Source: a virus
Strand: one strand, 5' to 3'
DNA length: 45,030 nt
IMG/VR virus record: IMGVR_UViG_3300034236_000020
Span: 1-45,030 of that record
Part shown: positions 14,560 through 24,172 of the stretch, one piece after another
Numbering within the stretch: position 1 is the stretch's first letter
Layout of the letters: the number at the start of each line of letters is the position of its first letter
Notes under the pieces: generated by a model
Database searches by the model: none
What the model saw: the letters and a program-made list of their open reading frames with translations, nothing else
What the model was told of the DNA's origin: nothing
Position numbers and translations under genes: made by a program

Positions 14560-16869
14560 TTACAAGGTATCGTTCAATTTAGGGAGCGTGAGTGACACAT
14601 TTACGAATTCCGAAATTGCATCTAGGCTCAATACCCCAATGTTACCGGAATGCACTGTTCGATGATAGAAATCATGCGGTGATTCACCGAAAATCACCAA
14701 AGGAGTCATCCAATTACTGTTCTCCAGTAGTTTATTTGCTTCATCAAGCTTTGTTTGTTCCTGTTTAGCGAAAACTCCAAAAGCATCTGCTTCAGCTTGT
14801 AGTTTGCCGAAGTCTCGTTGGAGTTCAGTACTAATACCTTTTGTTAGCCCAGTCGACAGCTGTAGAAGTTCAGTGGCCCATGGTGCACCAGCCAATCCAC
14901 CTGCATCAATGGCCTGATATACCCCAGCAATGGCTGCAATGATAGCTACAAGTAAGGCAAACTTAACACCAACAACACGTACAAAGAGTTTTATAGCTGC
15001 CGCAATAAGGATTTGTTCAATCAGCTTGATCGCAAGCATGTAGATCACACCTTCAATCGTTACTGTACCTAATGCCAATGCAGCACCGATTGTTTGCCAG
15101 GTTTGCCCCCAACTCCAGATGGTAATAATGATGGCAGCAACAATCAGCAGATATCGGAAAAAATCCTGTTGGTACCATTTAATCTCGGTCACCACCTTTG
15201 AGTTGAATATGTAATGCAATGACCTAGCGTATAGCTCTTCTTTAACTGGAATTGAGTAGTTCTGTGTTACTGAACGATCGATAGGGATCAAGAGAATGTC
15301 ATCATTCTCATCTGCGGTGGCCGCGTACTCACCATAGATCCAGTACTTTACTTTCAGATTGTGTAATCTGATTTCTTCATATTGGGTTTCGGTTGTTTGC
15401 TTCCTATACCAATGACTCTTGACTTCAGTGCTCCACGTTGTCGGTGTCGTTAAACCTGTACCCGGTGCCGGTGTAGACGTCCCATGTTCAACAATAGTTT
15501 CCGTTTCCCAACCAGAGGTGTAGTGGCCAACTTTACCAATCACACCCTGGATGATGTTTTTGTTGATGTGACGAAAGCCCAAACTCAGTTTGAACTTGGA
15601 ATCTTGGATGACCAAGGCAGCATCATTGATGCTGGAACCCAAAGCTTTACCGAGCACAGCCGAAAGAAATCCTTTTGGTTTAAACGGCTCTGCGTCCTTC
15701 AGATCACCACCATTGGTGGCTACAATCAGATCACCAAAGAAATCGAATAGGTACCTCATCTCAACTTGGTTGGTCGTGACTGCAGGTACCGACATCATCA
15801 ACATAGCTTGTTCAACTTTGTCAATGTCTGGGTTTTCATGAATAGCGTCACATACTTGCTCGTAATCGATATTCAGATACTTCGTCATGCGACGACTCTG
15901 CTTATACCACTGTGAAGTAGTATCAGCGGTACCTTTAACTCCATCAACACGGAAGTATGTCCAAGGGAAAAAACTTCCCGTAGACAGGTGCAATGTATCA
16001 TGTAGGTTGTCAATTTCAGGGTAGACACCGGTGCCGGCCTGGTACATCCAATAACCAATCTCACCATCAGCACGGGTGTATTTCGTGTGATGAAACTCAG
16101 CCTTCGGATCGAAGCCAAGGATTTGAATCTGAAAGGATCCTGTGGCCATTCGTTGACGGGTGACACTAACACCCTCGGTCACTACAGTGTAGTCCTCACT
16201 CCAGGTGTACTCCACACGCAGGTAGTCATTCGGTGCTGAAGGATCGAGCTCGAATGTTTTTGGTTTGACCTCCCCGTTGAGCTTGCGAAGCAAAGCCATA
16301 GAGATAGCATTGTCAGTCGTAGTGTGGCCACCTGCATTAGGCGATGGTCCCCAGATATCCAGTGAACCATTGCTCATCTCTTGTAGCGAGGCTTCGATCA
16401 CACACACAACAATGTTAGTTAAGGTTACTGGCTTGCCTTTGGCTGCCGTAAGTACACCCAGTACATTCGTCTTGGCGTTGTATCCATGATTCTCAATCAG
16501 CTTCATCCAACCGATATGGAGATTGTTGAACGCACCGTAGTGGTAATAATCAAGTGTAATGTTCTGGCCAAGCAGGGATACTATCTTTGCTTGAACTTGG
16601 TCCTTACCCATGTTTGCAACAAGGGTAGTAGAGGATGGTAATCCGTAGATGTAATTATTCTTACCGTATCGGAATAGTCGATCAGCTTTTACACCGATCG
16701 AGTCCACGAGGGCTTCTAAAATGTTCTCTGTAAACTGATCACCATCATCCTGGAACAATCCGCGTACAGCACCATGCTTAACTGCATTAGGTAGGGTCGA
16801 GTCTTCAATGACCCTAGCCGTAGATGTGGCTACATTAGTTTGGTATTTGCTACTGAACAAGCCCATCAT
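14560..16869 (-). CDS. N4 gp53-position protein with multiple membrane segments
   Basis: A 769-residue protein. Residues 1 to about 560 are soluble and beta-rich with many aromatic residues. Residues about 570-665 hold three or four closely spaced hydrophobic helices (for example RYLLIVAAIIITIW and LLVAIIAAIAGVY). A helical region follows to the C-terminus. Membrane segments in a late structural block suggest a protein that inserts into the host envelope during ejection. It follows a strong leftward terminator (16881-16913), so it may be read at a different level from the capsid genes. Confidence 0.65.
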   Translation of the reverse strand: MMGLFSSKYQTNVATSTARVIEDSTLPNAVKHGAVRGLFQDDGDQFTENILEALVDSIGVKADRLFRYGKNNYIYGLPSSTTLVANMGKDQVQAKIVSLLGQNITLDYYHYGAFNNLHIGWMKLIENHGYNAKTNVLGVLTAAKGKPVTLTNIVVCVIEASLQEMSNGSLDIWGPSPNAGGHTTTDNAISMALLRKLNGEVKPKTFELDPSAPNDYLRVEYTWSEDYTVVTEGVSVTRQRMATGSFQIQILGFDPKAEFHHTKYTRADGEIGYWMYQAGTGVYPEIDNLHDTLHLSTGSFFPWTYFRVDGVKGTADTTSQWYKQSRRMTKYLNIDYEQVCDAIHENPDIDKVEQAMLMMSVPAVTTNQVEMRYLFDFFGDLIVATNGGDLKDAEPFKPKGFLSAVLGKALGSSINDAALVIQDSKFKLSLGFRHINKNIIQGVIGKVGHYTSGWETETIVEHGTSTPAPGTGLTTPTTWSTEVKSHWYRKQTTETQYEEIRLHNLKVKYWIYGEYAATADENDDILLIPIDRSVTQNYSIPVKEELYARSLHYIFNSKVVTEIKWYQQDFFRYLLIVAAIIITIWSWGQTWQTIGAALALGTVTIEGVIYMLAIKLIEQILIAAAIKLFVRVVGVKFALLVAIIAAIAGVYQAIDAGGLAGAPWATELLQLSTGLTKGISTELQRDFGKLQAEADAFGVFAKQEQTKLDEANKLLENSNWMTPLVIFGESPHDFYHRTVHSGNIGVLSLDAISEFVNVSLTLPKLNDTL

Positions 16870-16879
16870 GACCTCGTGA

Positions 16880-16915
16880 TAAAAAAATGGGGAGCCACAT
16901 ATATGAGCTCCCCGT
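16880..16915 (-). terminator. leftward Rho-independent terminator after gp54-like gene
   Basis: GGGGAGC (16889-16895) pairs with GCTCCCC (16907-16913) around an 11-base loop. On the minus strand a run of seven T follows (16887-16881). It lies between the 305-aa gene and the 769-aa gene and should reduce readthrough from the capsid genes into the ejection-protein genes. Confidence 0.85.
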
Positions 16916-16933
16916 TGTGCTGCACTTTCGGCT

Positions 16934-17851
16934 TTAAGCGTTTACGCCGTCGAGTACTTTCTGCACCACGCGGCCGACGGTCGCATCGTTGAGCTTGTTC
17001 ACACCATCAGCTACTGTACCTTCATCAGACATACGACGAGCAGACCAGGTATCAACGAGTAGCTTAGCTGCCTTCTGCTCAGCATCACGTTGGAAACCAT
17101 CTGTCTGAGCCTTGTACAAGAGCTTTTGGCGGCCAATGATCGAGTCATCATCAACACCCATCGACATCGTTTGGGCTTTTTCTGATGCGGTCTTCTGCGC
17201 CAGGAGAGCGATTTCACCGGTAGTTTTGGTGTTGGTATTGACCGTCAGGTCAAATTCAGCCTGCAGTTTGCAGACTTGAGCATCCAATACTTCACCAGTT
17301 TTCGGGATGTTCAGCCCCTCGCTGAGGGTATTGGCATTCTTCGCCAGGATTCCTGCGTTTTCCGAAACCAGATTTACCAGCTGCTGGTCGACCATTGCAG
17401 CTTGCTTATCAAGCAGTACACCTTGTTTCGGTACATTCAGAATTTCAGCTGTCGTCTTGGCCGCTTCAGCGATCAAGTTAAGTCGTTGCTGTGTCGAGAT
17501 CAGTACCTGAGCATTGATCTGGTCGATCTCCGCGGCCACCTTAATCTTCTCAAGTGCCAGTACTTCCAGAGCAATCGCAGCTTTTTGTACTTCAATGCCG
17601 GCCAGGATAATCTGTTGTGCCAGTAGGTCTGCTTGCAAGGCAATCTGACGCTTTTGGACGACAAAGCTCATTGCAGTCATCATTACTTGGTCCAACGCAC
17701 CCAGGTAGACCGTAGAATATTCTGGACCCTTGATCCGATTTTTATTGAACTCCGATTCGAGATGGGCTTTAGTAGCCGCCATCAACTTGTCGAAGACACC
17801 TTCCCCATCAATGTGGCCGGTGGTCAGTTCAGTGAGTGCAATTTCAGTCAT
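16934..17851 (-). CDS. N4 gp54-position coiled-coil virion protein
   Basis: 305 residues (about 32 kDa, matching the size known for N4 gp54). Nearly all of it is predicted helical with Ala, Gln, Leu and Glu heptads. An internal repeat is visible: LNVPKQGVLLDKQ near residue 138 and LNIPKTGEVLDAQ near residue 180. In N4 the equivalent is a capsid-internal protein ejected with the DNA. It is followed by a strong terminator. Confidence in the role comes from size, order and coiled-coil content. Confidence 0.7.
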   Translation of the reverse strand: MTEIALTELTTGHIDGEGVFDKLMAATKAHLESEFNKNRIKGPEYSTVYLGALDQVMMTAMSFVVQKRQIALQADLLAQQIILAGIEVQKAAIALEVLALEKIKVAAEIDQINAQVLISTQQRLNLIAEAAKTTAEILNVPKQGVLLDKQAAMVDQQLVNLVSENAGILAKNANTLSEGLNIPKTGEVLDAQVCKLQAEFDLTVNTNTKTTGEIALLAQKTASEKAQTMSMGVDDDSIIGRQKLLYKAQTDGFQRDAEQKAAKLLVDTWSARRMSDEGTVADGVNKLNDATVGRVVQKVLDGVNA

Positions 17852-17883
17852 GTTCTACCCGAGTGGACTACGTTGATTACTGA

Positions 17884-18618
17884 TTACGCGTCGATGGAGC
17901 GCGTAGCTGCTTGACGAGCCGCCAGTTCTTTCAGTTCGTCTTCAGTCAACTGATCAAGCACGTCGATGGCAAAGGCTTTGATCAGCTTACCTTTACGAAC
18001 CTTTTGTTTCGACACTGGATCAGTGACAGTGATGAAGATCTGAGCCATGCGATCACGGAGGACGTTGTACATGATCCGGGGAACATGCCAGCCTTCGTCA
18101 ATGCCGAACGGTACAAACTTGGTCAGGGTGCCAACCAGGTTGTTACCTGCGCCGATGATTTCGCCTTCCCATTCTTTCTTGGCTGGGTCCATGCAGGTGA
18201 CACGAATACGAATCAGCTCATTAGCATGACGCTTCATTCGCAGACGACGTTCACCGGCCGTTTCACCAGGTACGGGCAGCGATTCTTGATCAGCGTACTG
18301 ACGTGGGGAAAGGGTCTTCATGGATACTTTTTCAAATTGGACAGGTGCCAACGATGCAGCCTGGTATGCCTGGGTCGGTACAGCAGCCACGGGTGTTGCA
18401 GGTTCTGCAACTTCATCACGGTTAGGTGCACCTTCACCGGCGAGAGCTTCAGCGACTTTAGCGCGCAGCTTCTCCAAGCCAATGGAAGGATGATAGGACA
18501 GGCCCATCAGGTCGGCTTTACCCTTGAGGGTGGTCAGCTCATCAGGTACTGGCAGTGCCGGCAGTTCGTCGTCAATGCCTGGGATGCCGGATGCTTCAGT
18601 TTGATCTTCGTTTTGCAT
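17884..18618 (-). CDS. N4 gp55-position protein with HeH/SAP-like helix pair
   Basis: A 244-residue protein. Residues about 28-58 (LKGKADLMGL, HPSIGLEKLRAKVAEAL) look like an HeH/SAP helix-extended-helix motif often found in phage head proteins. A Pro/Ala linker follows, then a C-terminal domain with Arg-rich helices (ERRLRMKRHANELIRIRV) and a beta-rich part (GEIIGAGNNLVGTLTKFVPF). It comes just after the major capsid gene. A head completion or capsid-associated role is plausible but not shown by any motif. Confidence 0.65.
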   Translation of the reverse strand: MQNEDQTEASGIPGIDDELPALPVPDELTTLKGKADLMGLSYHPSIGLEKLRAKVAEALAGEGAPNRDEVAEPATPVAAVPTQAYQAASLAPVQFEKVSMKTLSPRQYADQESLPVPGETAGERRLRMKRHANELIRIRVTCMDPAKKEWEGEIIGAGNNLVGTLTKFVPFGIDEGWHVPRIMYNVLRDRMAQIFITVTDPVSKQKVRKGKLIKAFAIDVLDQLTEDELKELAARQAATRSIDA

Positions 18619-18670
18619 GATGTTCCTATGAATAGTATTCAGGGGGTATTCAATGTACTACTAGCTTAAA

Positions 18671-18702
18671 AATGGGAGAGAGAAACTATTCCCCTCCCCC
18701 AT
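18671..18702 (-). terminator. leftward terminator after the major capsid gene
   Basis: On the minus strand the stop of the capsid gene is followed by a G-rich arm (complement of 18691-18702), a loop, a pyrimidine arm ending CTCCCAT, and TTTTT (18671-18667 region). The stem has one mismatch and wobbles. The G-rich arm contains GGGGAGGG. It may set a high capsid-to-downstream transcript ratio. Confidence 0.6.
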
Positions 18703-18707
18703 CGGTA

Positions 18708-20129
18708 TTACAGCTTGGCCGCGGTCTTGATCAGGGCGATACGTTCAGGGCGGAGAGCCATGAAGCCGTAGTACCACTTGATCGACATGAAGCCGGTTTC
18801 ACCGTACGGGTCGTTGCGGTCAGCAGTTTCCGTACCTGGCTTCTTGTGGGTGATGGTGAACTTCACAGTCTTACCATCGGTTTGGAAACCAATCGTGGTG
18901 AACGATTCATCACCAACAACCAGCAGCGGGAACACGTCGTAACGACCGGCCGTTTCGTAGCAGGTTGCATCAGCCGAAGCGTCTGCACCAGCGCCTGCCC
19001 ACTTCATCATTTCTGGAACAATGACGATGCGGAACTTGTCAACTGCGCCTTCTTCGCCCAGCACGGTGTTACCACCAGCTGCGTACTTCTCGACCGAGAT
19101 ATAAGCCGGCTCATTGTGCAGGTCTTTCATTGCACGGAAGGTCGGGATCATTTCCGAACCGGCGTACATGACGCGTGCTGCAGGCAGAACACGGGTATCA
19201 ACCAGGCGAGTGCCGGTGATGATAGTCGTATGCTTCGGCGTACGGTTGTTGTCCAGGTCGATCGACAGACGCATTAGATCGGTGTAGTTCACGATGTCAT
19301 CGCTACCAACAGTGACGTTCGACACTGCGTTACCGGCGAACTTGACGGTACCAGCGTTGTTGATCAGGTCGATCTGCAACGCATCTTCGGTGATTTCGTT
19401 TGCACCGTTAATCATTTCGCGGTTGATGTGTTGCAGCAGATCCGCATCGCTGTCGAAGTCTACCGATTCCTGGGTGTATTCGTCGAAGAAACCGAACTTC
19501 TCGAAGGTACCTTCGATGGTTTTGCGCTTGAAGCCGACACGGTTGACACGACCGCCCGATTCGGACAGCACTGGCAGTTTGCCGGAAATGGTACCGATAT
19601 CTTTCGAGGAACCGTACAGGTTACCCGAAGACTGCACCGCAGTAGCGCCGACATTCAGTGCAACGATGGTGTTAGCCTTGGTCACGTTCGATACACGGAA
19701 CGGATTTGGACCAACCAGGGTCAGCGTAGCGAAACCAGTACCAGCCGAGCCATCAGCACCAGCGGTTGCAACCAAGCCCGAAATGTTGTCGTTGAGGGCA
19801 GTAACCGCGGCAGCTTTCGATGCATTGGCGACGACCAGATTCAGCGACGGTACCGAGACACGGTAATTCGTACCCAGGATGGTGACACCAGCCGCATCGA
19901 TACCTTGATCGTTGATGTTGGCATCATCGAGCAATGGCAGGTAGTGATAACGGATGATTTTCTTGCCCATGTTTTTTGGCATGGAGGTGACATCGGCCAG
20001 CTGCGTGAAGAATTGCAGTTTGCGTGCTTCGATCAGTGCTTGCTTCTGGAAATATTGATCCAGGAGCTGAGGGCTCATGGTCGACAGATCACCGGGGGTG
20101 TTACCACCATTATATTGACGTGCAGTCAT
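18708..20129 (-). CDS. major capsid protein (N4 gp56-like)
   Basis: 473 residues, located between the scaffold-like gene and the gp55-like gene exactly as in N4. The N-terminus ([10 protein letters not shown], then a long helix with [12 protein letters not shown]) and the middle [31 protein letters not shown] are typical of the HK97-fold capsid proteins of this group, with the E-loop followed by the long spine helix. It ends [11 protein letters not shown]. The gene is followed by a hairpin terminator, as expected for the most abundant late product. The ribosome binding site on the minus strand (GAAAGG) is good. Confidence 0.88.
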   Translation of the reverse strand: MTARQYNGGNTPGDLSTMSPQLLDQYFQKQALIEARKLQFFTQLADVTSMPKNMGKKIIRYHYLPLLDDANINDQGIDAAGVTILGTNYRVSVPSLNLVVANASKAAAVTALNDNISGLVATAGADGSAGTGFATLTLVGPNPFRVSNVTKANTIVALNVGATAVQSSGNLYGSSKDIGTISGKLPVLSESGGRVNRVGFKRKTIEGTFEKFGFFDEYTQESVDFDSDADLLQHINREMINGANEITEDALQIDLINNAGTVKFAGNAVSNVTVGSDDIVNYTDLMRLSIDLDNNRTPKHTTIITGTRLVDTRVLPAARVMYAGSEMIPTFRAMKDLHNEPAYISVEKYAAGGNTVLGEEGAVDKFRIVIVPEMMKWAGAGADASADATCYETAGRYDVFPLLVVGDESFTTIGFQTDGKTVKFTITHKKPGTETADRNDPYGETGFMSIKWYYGFMALRPERIALIKTAAKL

Positions 20130-20165
20130 TTGATGCCTTTCAGAATTTTTAAAGTATGGTTTGGA

Positions 20166-21470
20166 TTAGAACTTAAATTGCTTCATGTCTTCATCAGACA
20201 TGGCCAATGGGTTGAAGTCGGCCGGAACCTTGTTTCCCGTTGGAGCAGCAGCCTTGGTGCCACTTGCTTGGCGCCGCTTGTCTTTCAGCTTGTCGTCTTC
20301 CACCTGCTTAGGTTTTGGTGCTACGACTACTTGCGCCGGAGCGGTAGTTTCCTTCTTCGACTGGGAGCTACCCGAGTTGAGATGGTTAAACCCGCCACGC
20401 GCGTTGATCGCGTCACCCACTTTCTGATAGGCTTGGAGGTCGGACAGACCCTTCAGTCGGCCAAAGGTACGCTCGCTTTCGATTTCCGTAGTTACGATAT
20501 CGAAGATCCCGGCACTAATGTGGTCGTTGATCAGTCGAATCACCTGCGGATTCCCAGCTACTTCACTCTTGGACGGCTTGTCCCACTTATTGGCAACCAC
20601 ATCCAATGTCCGTGCGTAGTGCGGGCTTTCCTTCAAGTCGGCCAGTACTTCGTCCAGTTCCATTGATTGGTCATCAACTGAGTGGTTACCAGGCTTGTAC
20701 TCACTGGCCTTGGCAGCGGACAGATCCAAAGGATCCATCTTACTGTCAACGATTAATTTGTTAATAGCGCCTGGATCGCGCTTGTGCACGTCGATCAGGA
20801 AGTTAAGCTGGGCTTCATCCATCAAGCCAGCACCTTCAAGCATCTTCACCAGTTTCAGGCTTGGCTTCAGGCCAGCCATCTTCTTGTTGTAGTTAGCACC
20901 CATTTGCATCAGCTGAATGGCATCATCAACGCTCTTTACCGTAATGTCACGGCCATTGGCTTTGAATGGTGCAGTCAACCGTTCATATGCTGCCTTATAG
21001 TCGATGGCTCCGCTTTCGTCCTTGGCGTCTTCGACGCCGGACTTCGCTTTACCATCGCCTTCATCTTTTACTTCTTCGTTCTTGGCATCGGTTTTTGCAT
21101 CGGCAGTTTTGCTGTCTTTGCCTGCAGGATCCGCGTTTGCCGTACTCTTCGCATCTGCAATACTGCCTGCCACATCAGCCGTCTTGTCGGCTTCGCTTTT
21201 CCCACCGTTTTCATCGCCAGCACCCTTGTCGTCGACATCATCCGATTCGAGAGCTGCGGCAGCTGCTGCCGTGGCAGCTTTCTCTTCGTCAGTTTCTTTC
21301 ACTTCGCCATCAACATCAGCTGTGGTATTCGCTGCTGGTGCCGAAGCCAGTGAAGGGGTGTTCAGCTTGGCCATGTCCTCATCGGACATGTCAAGGAAGC
21401 TGTTCACTTCCTGGTTGTCGTCGTTGCTGGTGTCCAGGTCGTCATCAATCTGATCTTTGTCGAGGGCCAT
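20166..21470 (-). CDS. probable scaffolding protein (N4 gp57 position)
   Basis: A 434-residue, very acidic, Ala/Asp/Lys/Glu-rich protein directly upstream of the capsid gene. Residues 1-160 are low-complexity and acidic. A more ordered helical part follows (about 160-370), then a Gln/Lys/Pro linker and a short C-terminal end. MSDEDM occurs twice: near residue 28 (LDMSDEDMAKL) and at the extreme C-terminus (LAMSDEDMKQF), so both ends carry the same short peptide. Scaffolds often bind capsid through a short terminal helix, so the duplicated peptide is a candidate contact. Its start overlaps the previous stop as TAATG. Confidence 0.75.
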   Translation of the reverse strand: MALDKDQIDDDLDTSNDDNQEVNSFLDMSDEDMAKLNTPSLASAPAANTTADVDGEVKETDEEKAATAAAAAALESDDVDDKGAGDENGGKSEADKTADVAGSIADAKSTANADPAGKDSKTADAKTDAKNEEVKDEGDGKAKSGVEDAKDESGAIDYKAAYERLTAPFKANGRDITVKSVDDAIQLMQMGANYNKKMAGLKPSLKLVKMLEGAGLMDEAQLNFLIDVHKRDPGAINKLIVDSKMDPLDLSAAKASEYKPGNHSVDDQSMELDEVLADLKESPHYARTLDVVANKWDKPSKSEVAGNPQVIRLINDHISAGIFDIVTTEIESERTFGRLKGLSDLQAYQKVGDAINARGGFNHLNSGSSQSKKETTAPAQVVVAPKPKQVEDDKLKDKRRQASGTKAAAPTGNKVPADFNPLAMSDEDMKQFKF

Positions 21471-21814
21471 TATTCACCACCCTCAGCACGTAGTTCTTCA
21501 AGGATAGCTTCACTTTCTTGAACTGATTTTTCTGCCAGACCTGCCATATGCAGTACGGTCTGGAAATATTGATTCAGGTTTGAGATCGAATCTATTTGAC
21601 GGATGATCGACGCCTGCTTTTCAGGAGTCTGACAAGCTGGGTCACCTTTAGCGTGCACCAGGCGCACAGCTTCGGCTTCAAAATACCCTGCTTTGATGAC
21701 CTTCTGAAAGTCACGGTTGGTGATCAGTCGTTCGAGTGCGGTGCCCAGAGCTTTCTGCTCTTTAGCGTCTTTTACATCGCGCTCGATGCTATTGATCTCG
21801 TCTTGATTGCTCAT
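21470..21814 (-). CDS. N4 gp58-position helical protein (114 aa)
   Basis: A small, charged, helical protein with one Cys. It sits between portal and scaffold and shares TAATG with the scaffold gene, so translation is coupled. Likely a coiled coil (ending ESEAILEELRAEGGE). No enzyme motif. The position suggests a head-assembly accessory protein. Confidence 0.65.
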   Translation of the reverse strand: MSNQDEINSIERDVKDAKEQKALGTALERLITNRDFQKVIKAGYFEAEAVRLVHAKGDPACQTPEKQASIIRQIDSISNLNQYFQTVLHMAGLAEKSVQESEAILEELRAEGGE

Positions 21815-21846
21815 GTGTGTTCTACCAGTGCTGTTAAGAGTTAATA

Positions 21847-21882
21847 GAAAGTGGTTACAACGACGTCACTATAACCACTTTC
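21847..21882 (-). terminator. 11-bp hairpin after the portal gene
   Basis: GAAAGTGGTTA (21847-21857) pairs perfectly with TAACCACTTTC (21872-21882) around 14 bases. It lies between the portal stop and the gp58-like start. The downstream minus-strand bases (TATTAACTC) are a poor U tract, so it may be a weak terminator or an mRNA 3'-end stabiliser. Confidence 0.5.
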
Positions 21883-21899
21883 TTATTGAAGTGCAGCAA

Positions 21900-24107
21900 T
21901 TATTTGCTCTTCGGAACCTGTTTCGCAGCTTTTACGTCCAAATGGTGCTGCATGATGGCTAATTCAGCGGCCGACTGGTGTTGAACTGTGGCTTTTTGCA
22001 GTTCACGTTCTTGATGCACACCTGTCTCTTGCTCAACATAGTCAAGGTTCTTCAGATCCGTGTCGGACTTCAGATGTTCCTGCTTGGCCACCTCAGTACC
22101 GGCCTTCTGCTGGTGCAGAATGGCAGTCGAGCCCAGTGATGCAGCCTTAGCCTGTTCAGTAGCGATCTGCGCCTGCAAGAGAGCGATCTGTAGCTGTACC
22201 ATCTGCTGTTGTGCAGGGTCCGGCTGTGGTTGGAACATCTCAATCTTTTTGGCCAGCTCAGGCATCTTGCGCAGACGAGCAATATCCGACAGGATCATCT
22301 TCGTCATGTCAGGATCCATGTTTGGTCCCATGGTTTGGAGCATCATGGCCAGTTCCTGGGCCTTCTTCTCATCTTCCTCGGCAGTGGATACACCAAGCTT
22401 CAGATCGAAGTTACCAGGCAAGTCGTCTTTACGTACAGCAACGAATTCTTCATTCGTTACACGTACAACTTCCTGTGGTTCAAGGAACTCGGCATTCATG
22501 GAGATGATCTTACGACCGATTGCCATCAAGCCAGCAGAGAAACGACGCAGGATTCCAAGCTCACGCTTAGATGCCGCATCAAGTGCACCGCGTACGCCAG
22601 CAGCTACCTGGCCAAGTGAGTTCCCGGATACACCTTGACTGAAGGATTTCACACCGGTGAGTGATTCAGCTTCCATATTCTGGAGCTGGAGCATTGTGCC
22701 GGCCGACTGAGGGATTTCAGCGTAGGTATGCATGTGCACACCCACCCGTGGATCAACGTTGCCGTTGTATTCATAGTCCTTACCGTCGAGCCATTTCTTT
22801 TTATTCGTGGCATCAAGCATGTCTTTACGCATACCAGTCTGACCATTGGCCGACTTGGCCATAATGTCGATCATGCCTCGCGTTACAGCACCGGCAATCC
22901 TCTGGTTGTCTTCGATCAGCACACCATCTGGCTCACCATGAGTCTGACGACGTACCGGCAGATACTGAATGATGACGAATGGCAGTTGCTTGTCTGGGAA
23001 TGGGTTCTCAGTCAGACGAATCAGAATGTCACCTACCCAGGCAGCCACGATCGGGACGGTAGTACCATCATTGTGAATATCCCAGAAGCCCCAGTATTCA
23101 TGGACCACAATCTTCTTACGTGGCTCATCCGTAAAGTTAAAGCTCATTGATGTCAAATCGCCGCGGTGATCCGGTTCATTCAACGGACCATTGTTCGCTA
23201 CCTGGATTTGATCCAGATTGCTGTATTTACCATCCTTACGAAGAATGGACAGCGAGGACTCGAAGCTGTGGATGATGAAACCAGCTTTTTCTACATCGCC
23301 CTGACACGTTGGATCAACAATGACGTTGCGATAATCACACACTTCAACGGTTGGTCGATTCTGTACTGTGCGTTTTTTGGTCACCAGTTCTTGACCGGTG
23401 ATCTGTGGTCGATATGGTTGGTTGCTTTCTTGTGAGATGCGTAGAGCTTCCTTCATTTCCATCGGCACATCAGTGTCGAACTGCGAAGGGGACTCTTTCT
23501 GCATCTGATCAATGTGCATGAGTACTTCACCATAGGTAGGATCGAGCACGTACTGGAAGATCGGAGTGACTTCCTGGTATTCCTCTTCTACGAACTCCCA
23601 ACCTACCTTGACGATGGCTGTACCTTCGTCTACTGCAGTACGAACCAGGGTATCAATGAAGTTGACCTTATTGATCTTGGTATTGAACTGGTTATTCAGC
23701 AGTAGTTCATTTTGCTGTGCCGCTTTACGGTCTTCCCAGGACACTGGCCGTACCTTGAACACATCATCAGTGGACAAGTAAGGTTCAGACAAGGCAGCGT
23801 AGCGCCATTCAGCTTGCTTACGGATCAACTTAGGCACAATGGTTGAGTTGCCTTTGGGTGCAATGACCTTTGCCTTACCAGTTACATTGAGATTGTCAAG
23901 CCAGATACCAATCTTTGTTTCTTGACTGGAATGGCTGTTTCGTGCATCCTGCAAGTCTTGCTTGAGGTCACGAATAGTAGGCGGGTTCTCCCAGTTGGTG
24001 AGCCCCGTCTTAGGTGCAGATGCGTCCTTGATGTCGCCATCATCGTCATTGTCCACATCATCTGGTTCGTTGAGTGGATTTTTACTGAGTTGTACTTGAT
24101 CGATCAT
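21900..24107 (-). CDS. portal protein (N4 gp59-like)
   Basis: A 735-residue protein, near the 94 kDa size class of the N4 portal. The acidic N-terminus (DDVDNDDDGD) is followed by the portal core, with TLVRTAVDEGTAIVKVGWEF near residue 155 and CDYRNVIVDPTC near residue 260, which resembles the clip/stem region of podoviral portals. The C-terminal 130 residues form a long Gln/Ala/Lys-rich helix, as in barrel-bearing portals (PQPDPAQQQMVQLQIALLQAQ region). It forms the dodecameric vertex through which DNA and vRNAP leave. The next gene upstream is a dUTPase in the opposite direction. Confidence 0.88.
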   Translation of the reverse strand: MIDQVQLSKNPLNEPDDVDNDDDGDIKDASAPKTGLTNWENPPTIRDLKQDLQDARNSHSSQETKIGIWLDNLNVTGKAKVIAPKGNSTIVPKLIRKQAEWRYAALSEPYLSTDDVFKVRPVSWEDRKAAQQNELLLNNQFNTKINKVNFIDTLVRTAVDEGTAIVKVGWEFVEEEYQEVTPIFQYVLDPTYGEVLMHIDQMQKESPSQFDTDVPMEMKEALRISQESNQPYRPQITGQELVTKKRTVQNRPTVEVCDYRNVIVDPTCQGDVEKAGFIIHSFESSLSILRKDGKYSNLDQIQVANNGPLNEPDHRGDLTSMSFNFTDEPRKKIVVHEYWGFWDIHNDGTTVPIVAAWVGDILIRLTENPFPDKQLPFVIIQYLPVRRQTHGEPDGVLIEDNQRIAGAVTRGMIDIMAKSANGQTGMRKDMLDATNKKKWLDGKDYEYNGNVDPRVGVHMHTYAEIPQSAGTMLQLQNMEAESLTGVKSFSQGVSGNSLGQVAAGVRGALDAASKRELGILRRFSAGLMAIGRKIISMNAEFLEPQEVVRVTNEEFVAVRKDDLPGNFDLKLGVSTAEEDEKKAQELAMMLQTMGPNMDPDMTKMILSDIARLRKMPELAKKIEMFQPQPDPAQQQMVQLQIALLQAQIATEQAKAASLGSTAILHQQKAGTEVAKQEHLKSDTDLKNLDYVEQETGVHQERELQKATVQHQSAAELAIMQHHLDVKAAKQVPKSK

Positions 24108-24172
24108 AATTGGCCCATGGAAATGATGAGCGATTATCCCATAGAAACTAATTCTGTAAAGGAATACCTAAC

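Noticed and set aside
18692-18699. KOPS-like GGGGAGGG on the minus strand after the capsid gene as evidence for FtsK-gamma docking
   Set aside because: A 7-fixed-base motif is expected about five times by chance in 45 kb on both strands, and this copy is part of a terminator stem. Only genome-wide counts could make it meaningful.
19428-20666. 412-codon plus-strand frame opposite the capsid and scaffold genes
   Set aside because: It spans two real genes and their gap, has no ribosome binding site and no recognisable domain; a shadow of codon usage on the other strand.
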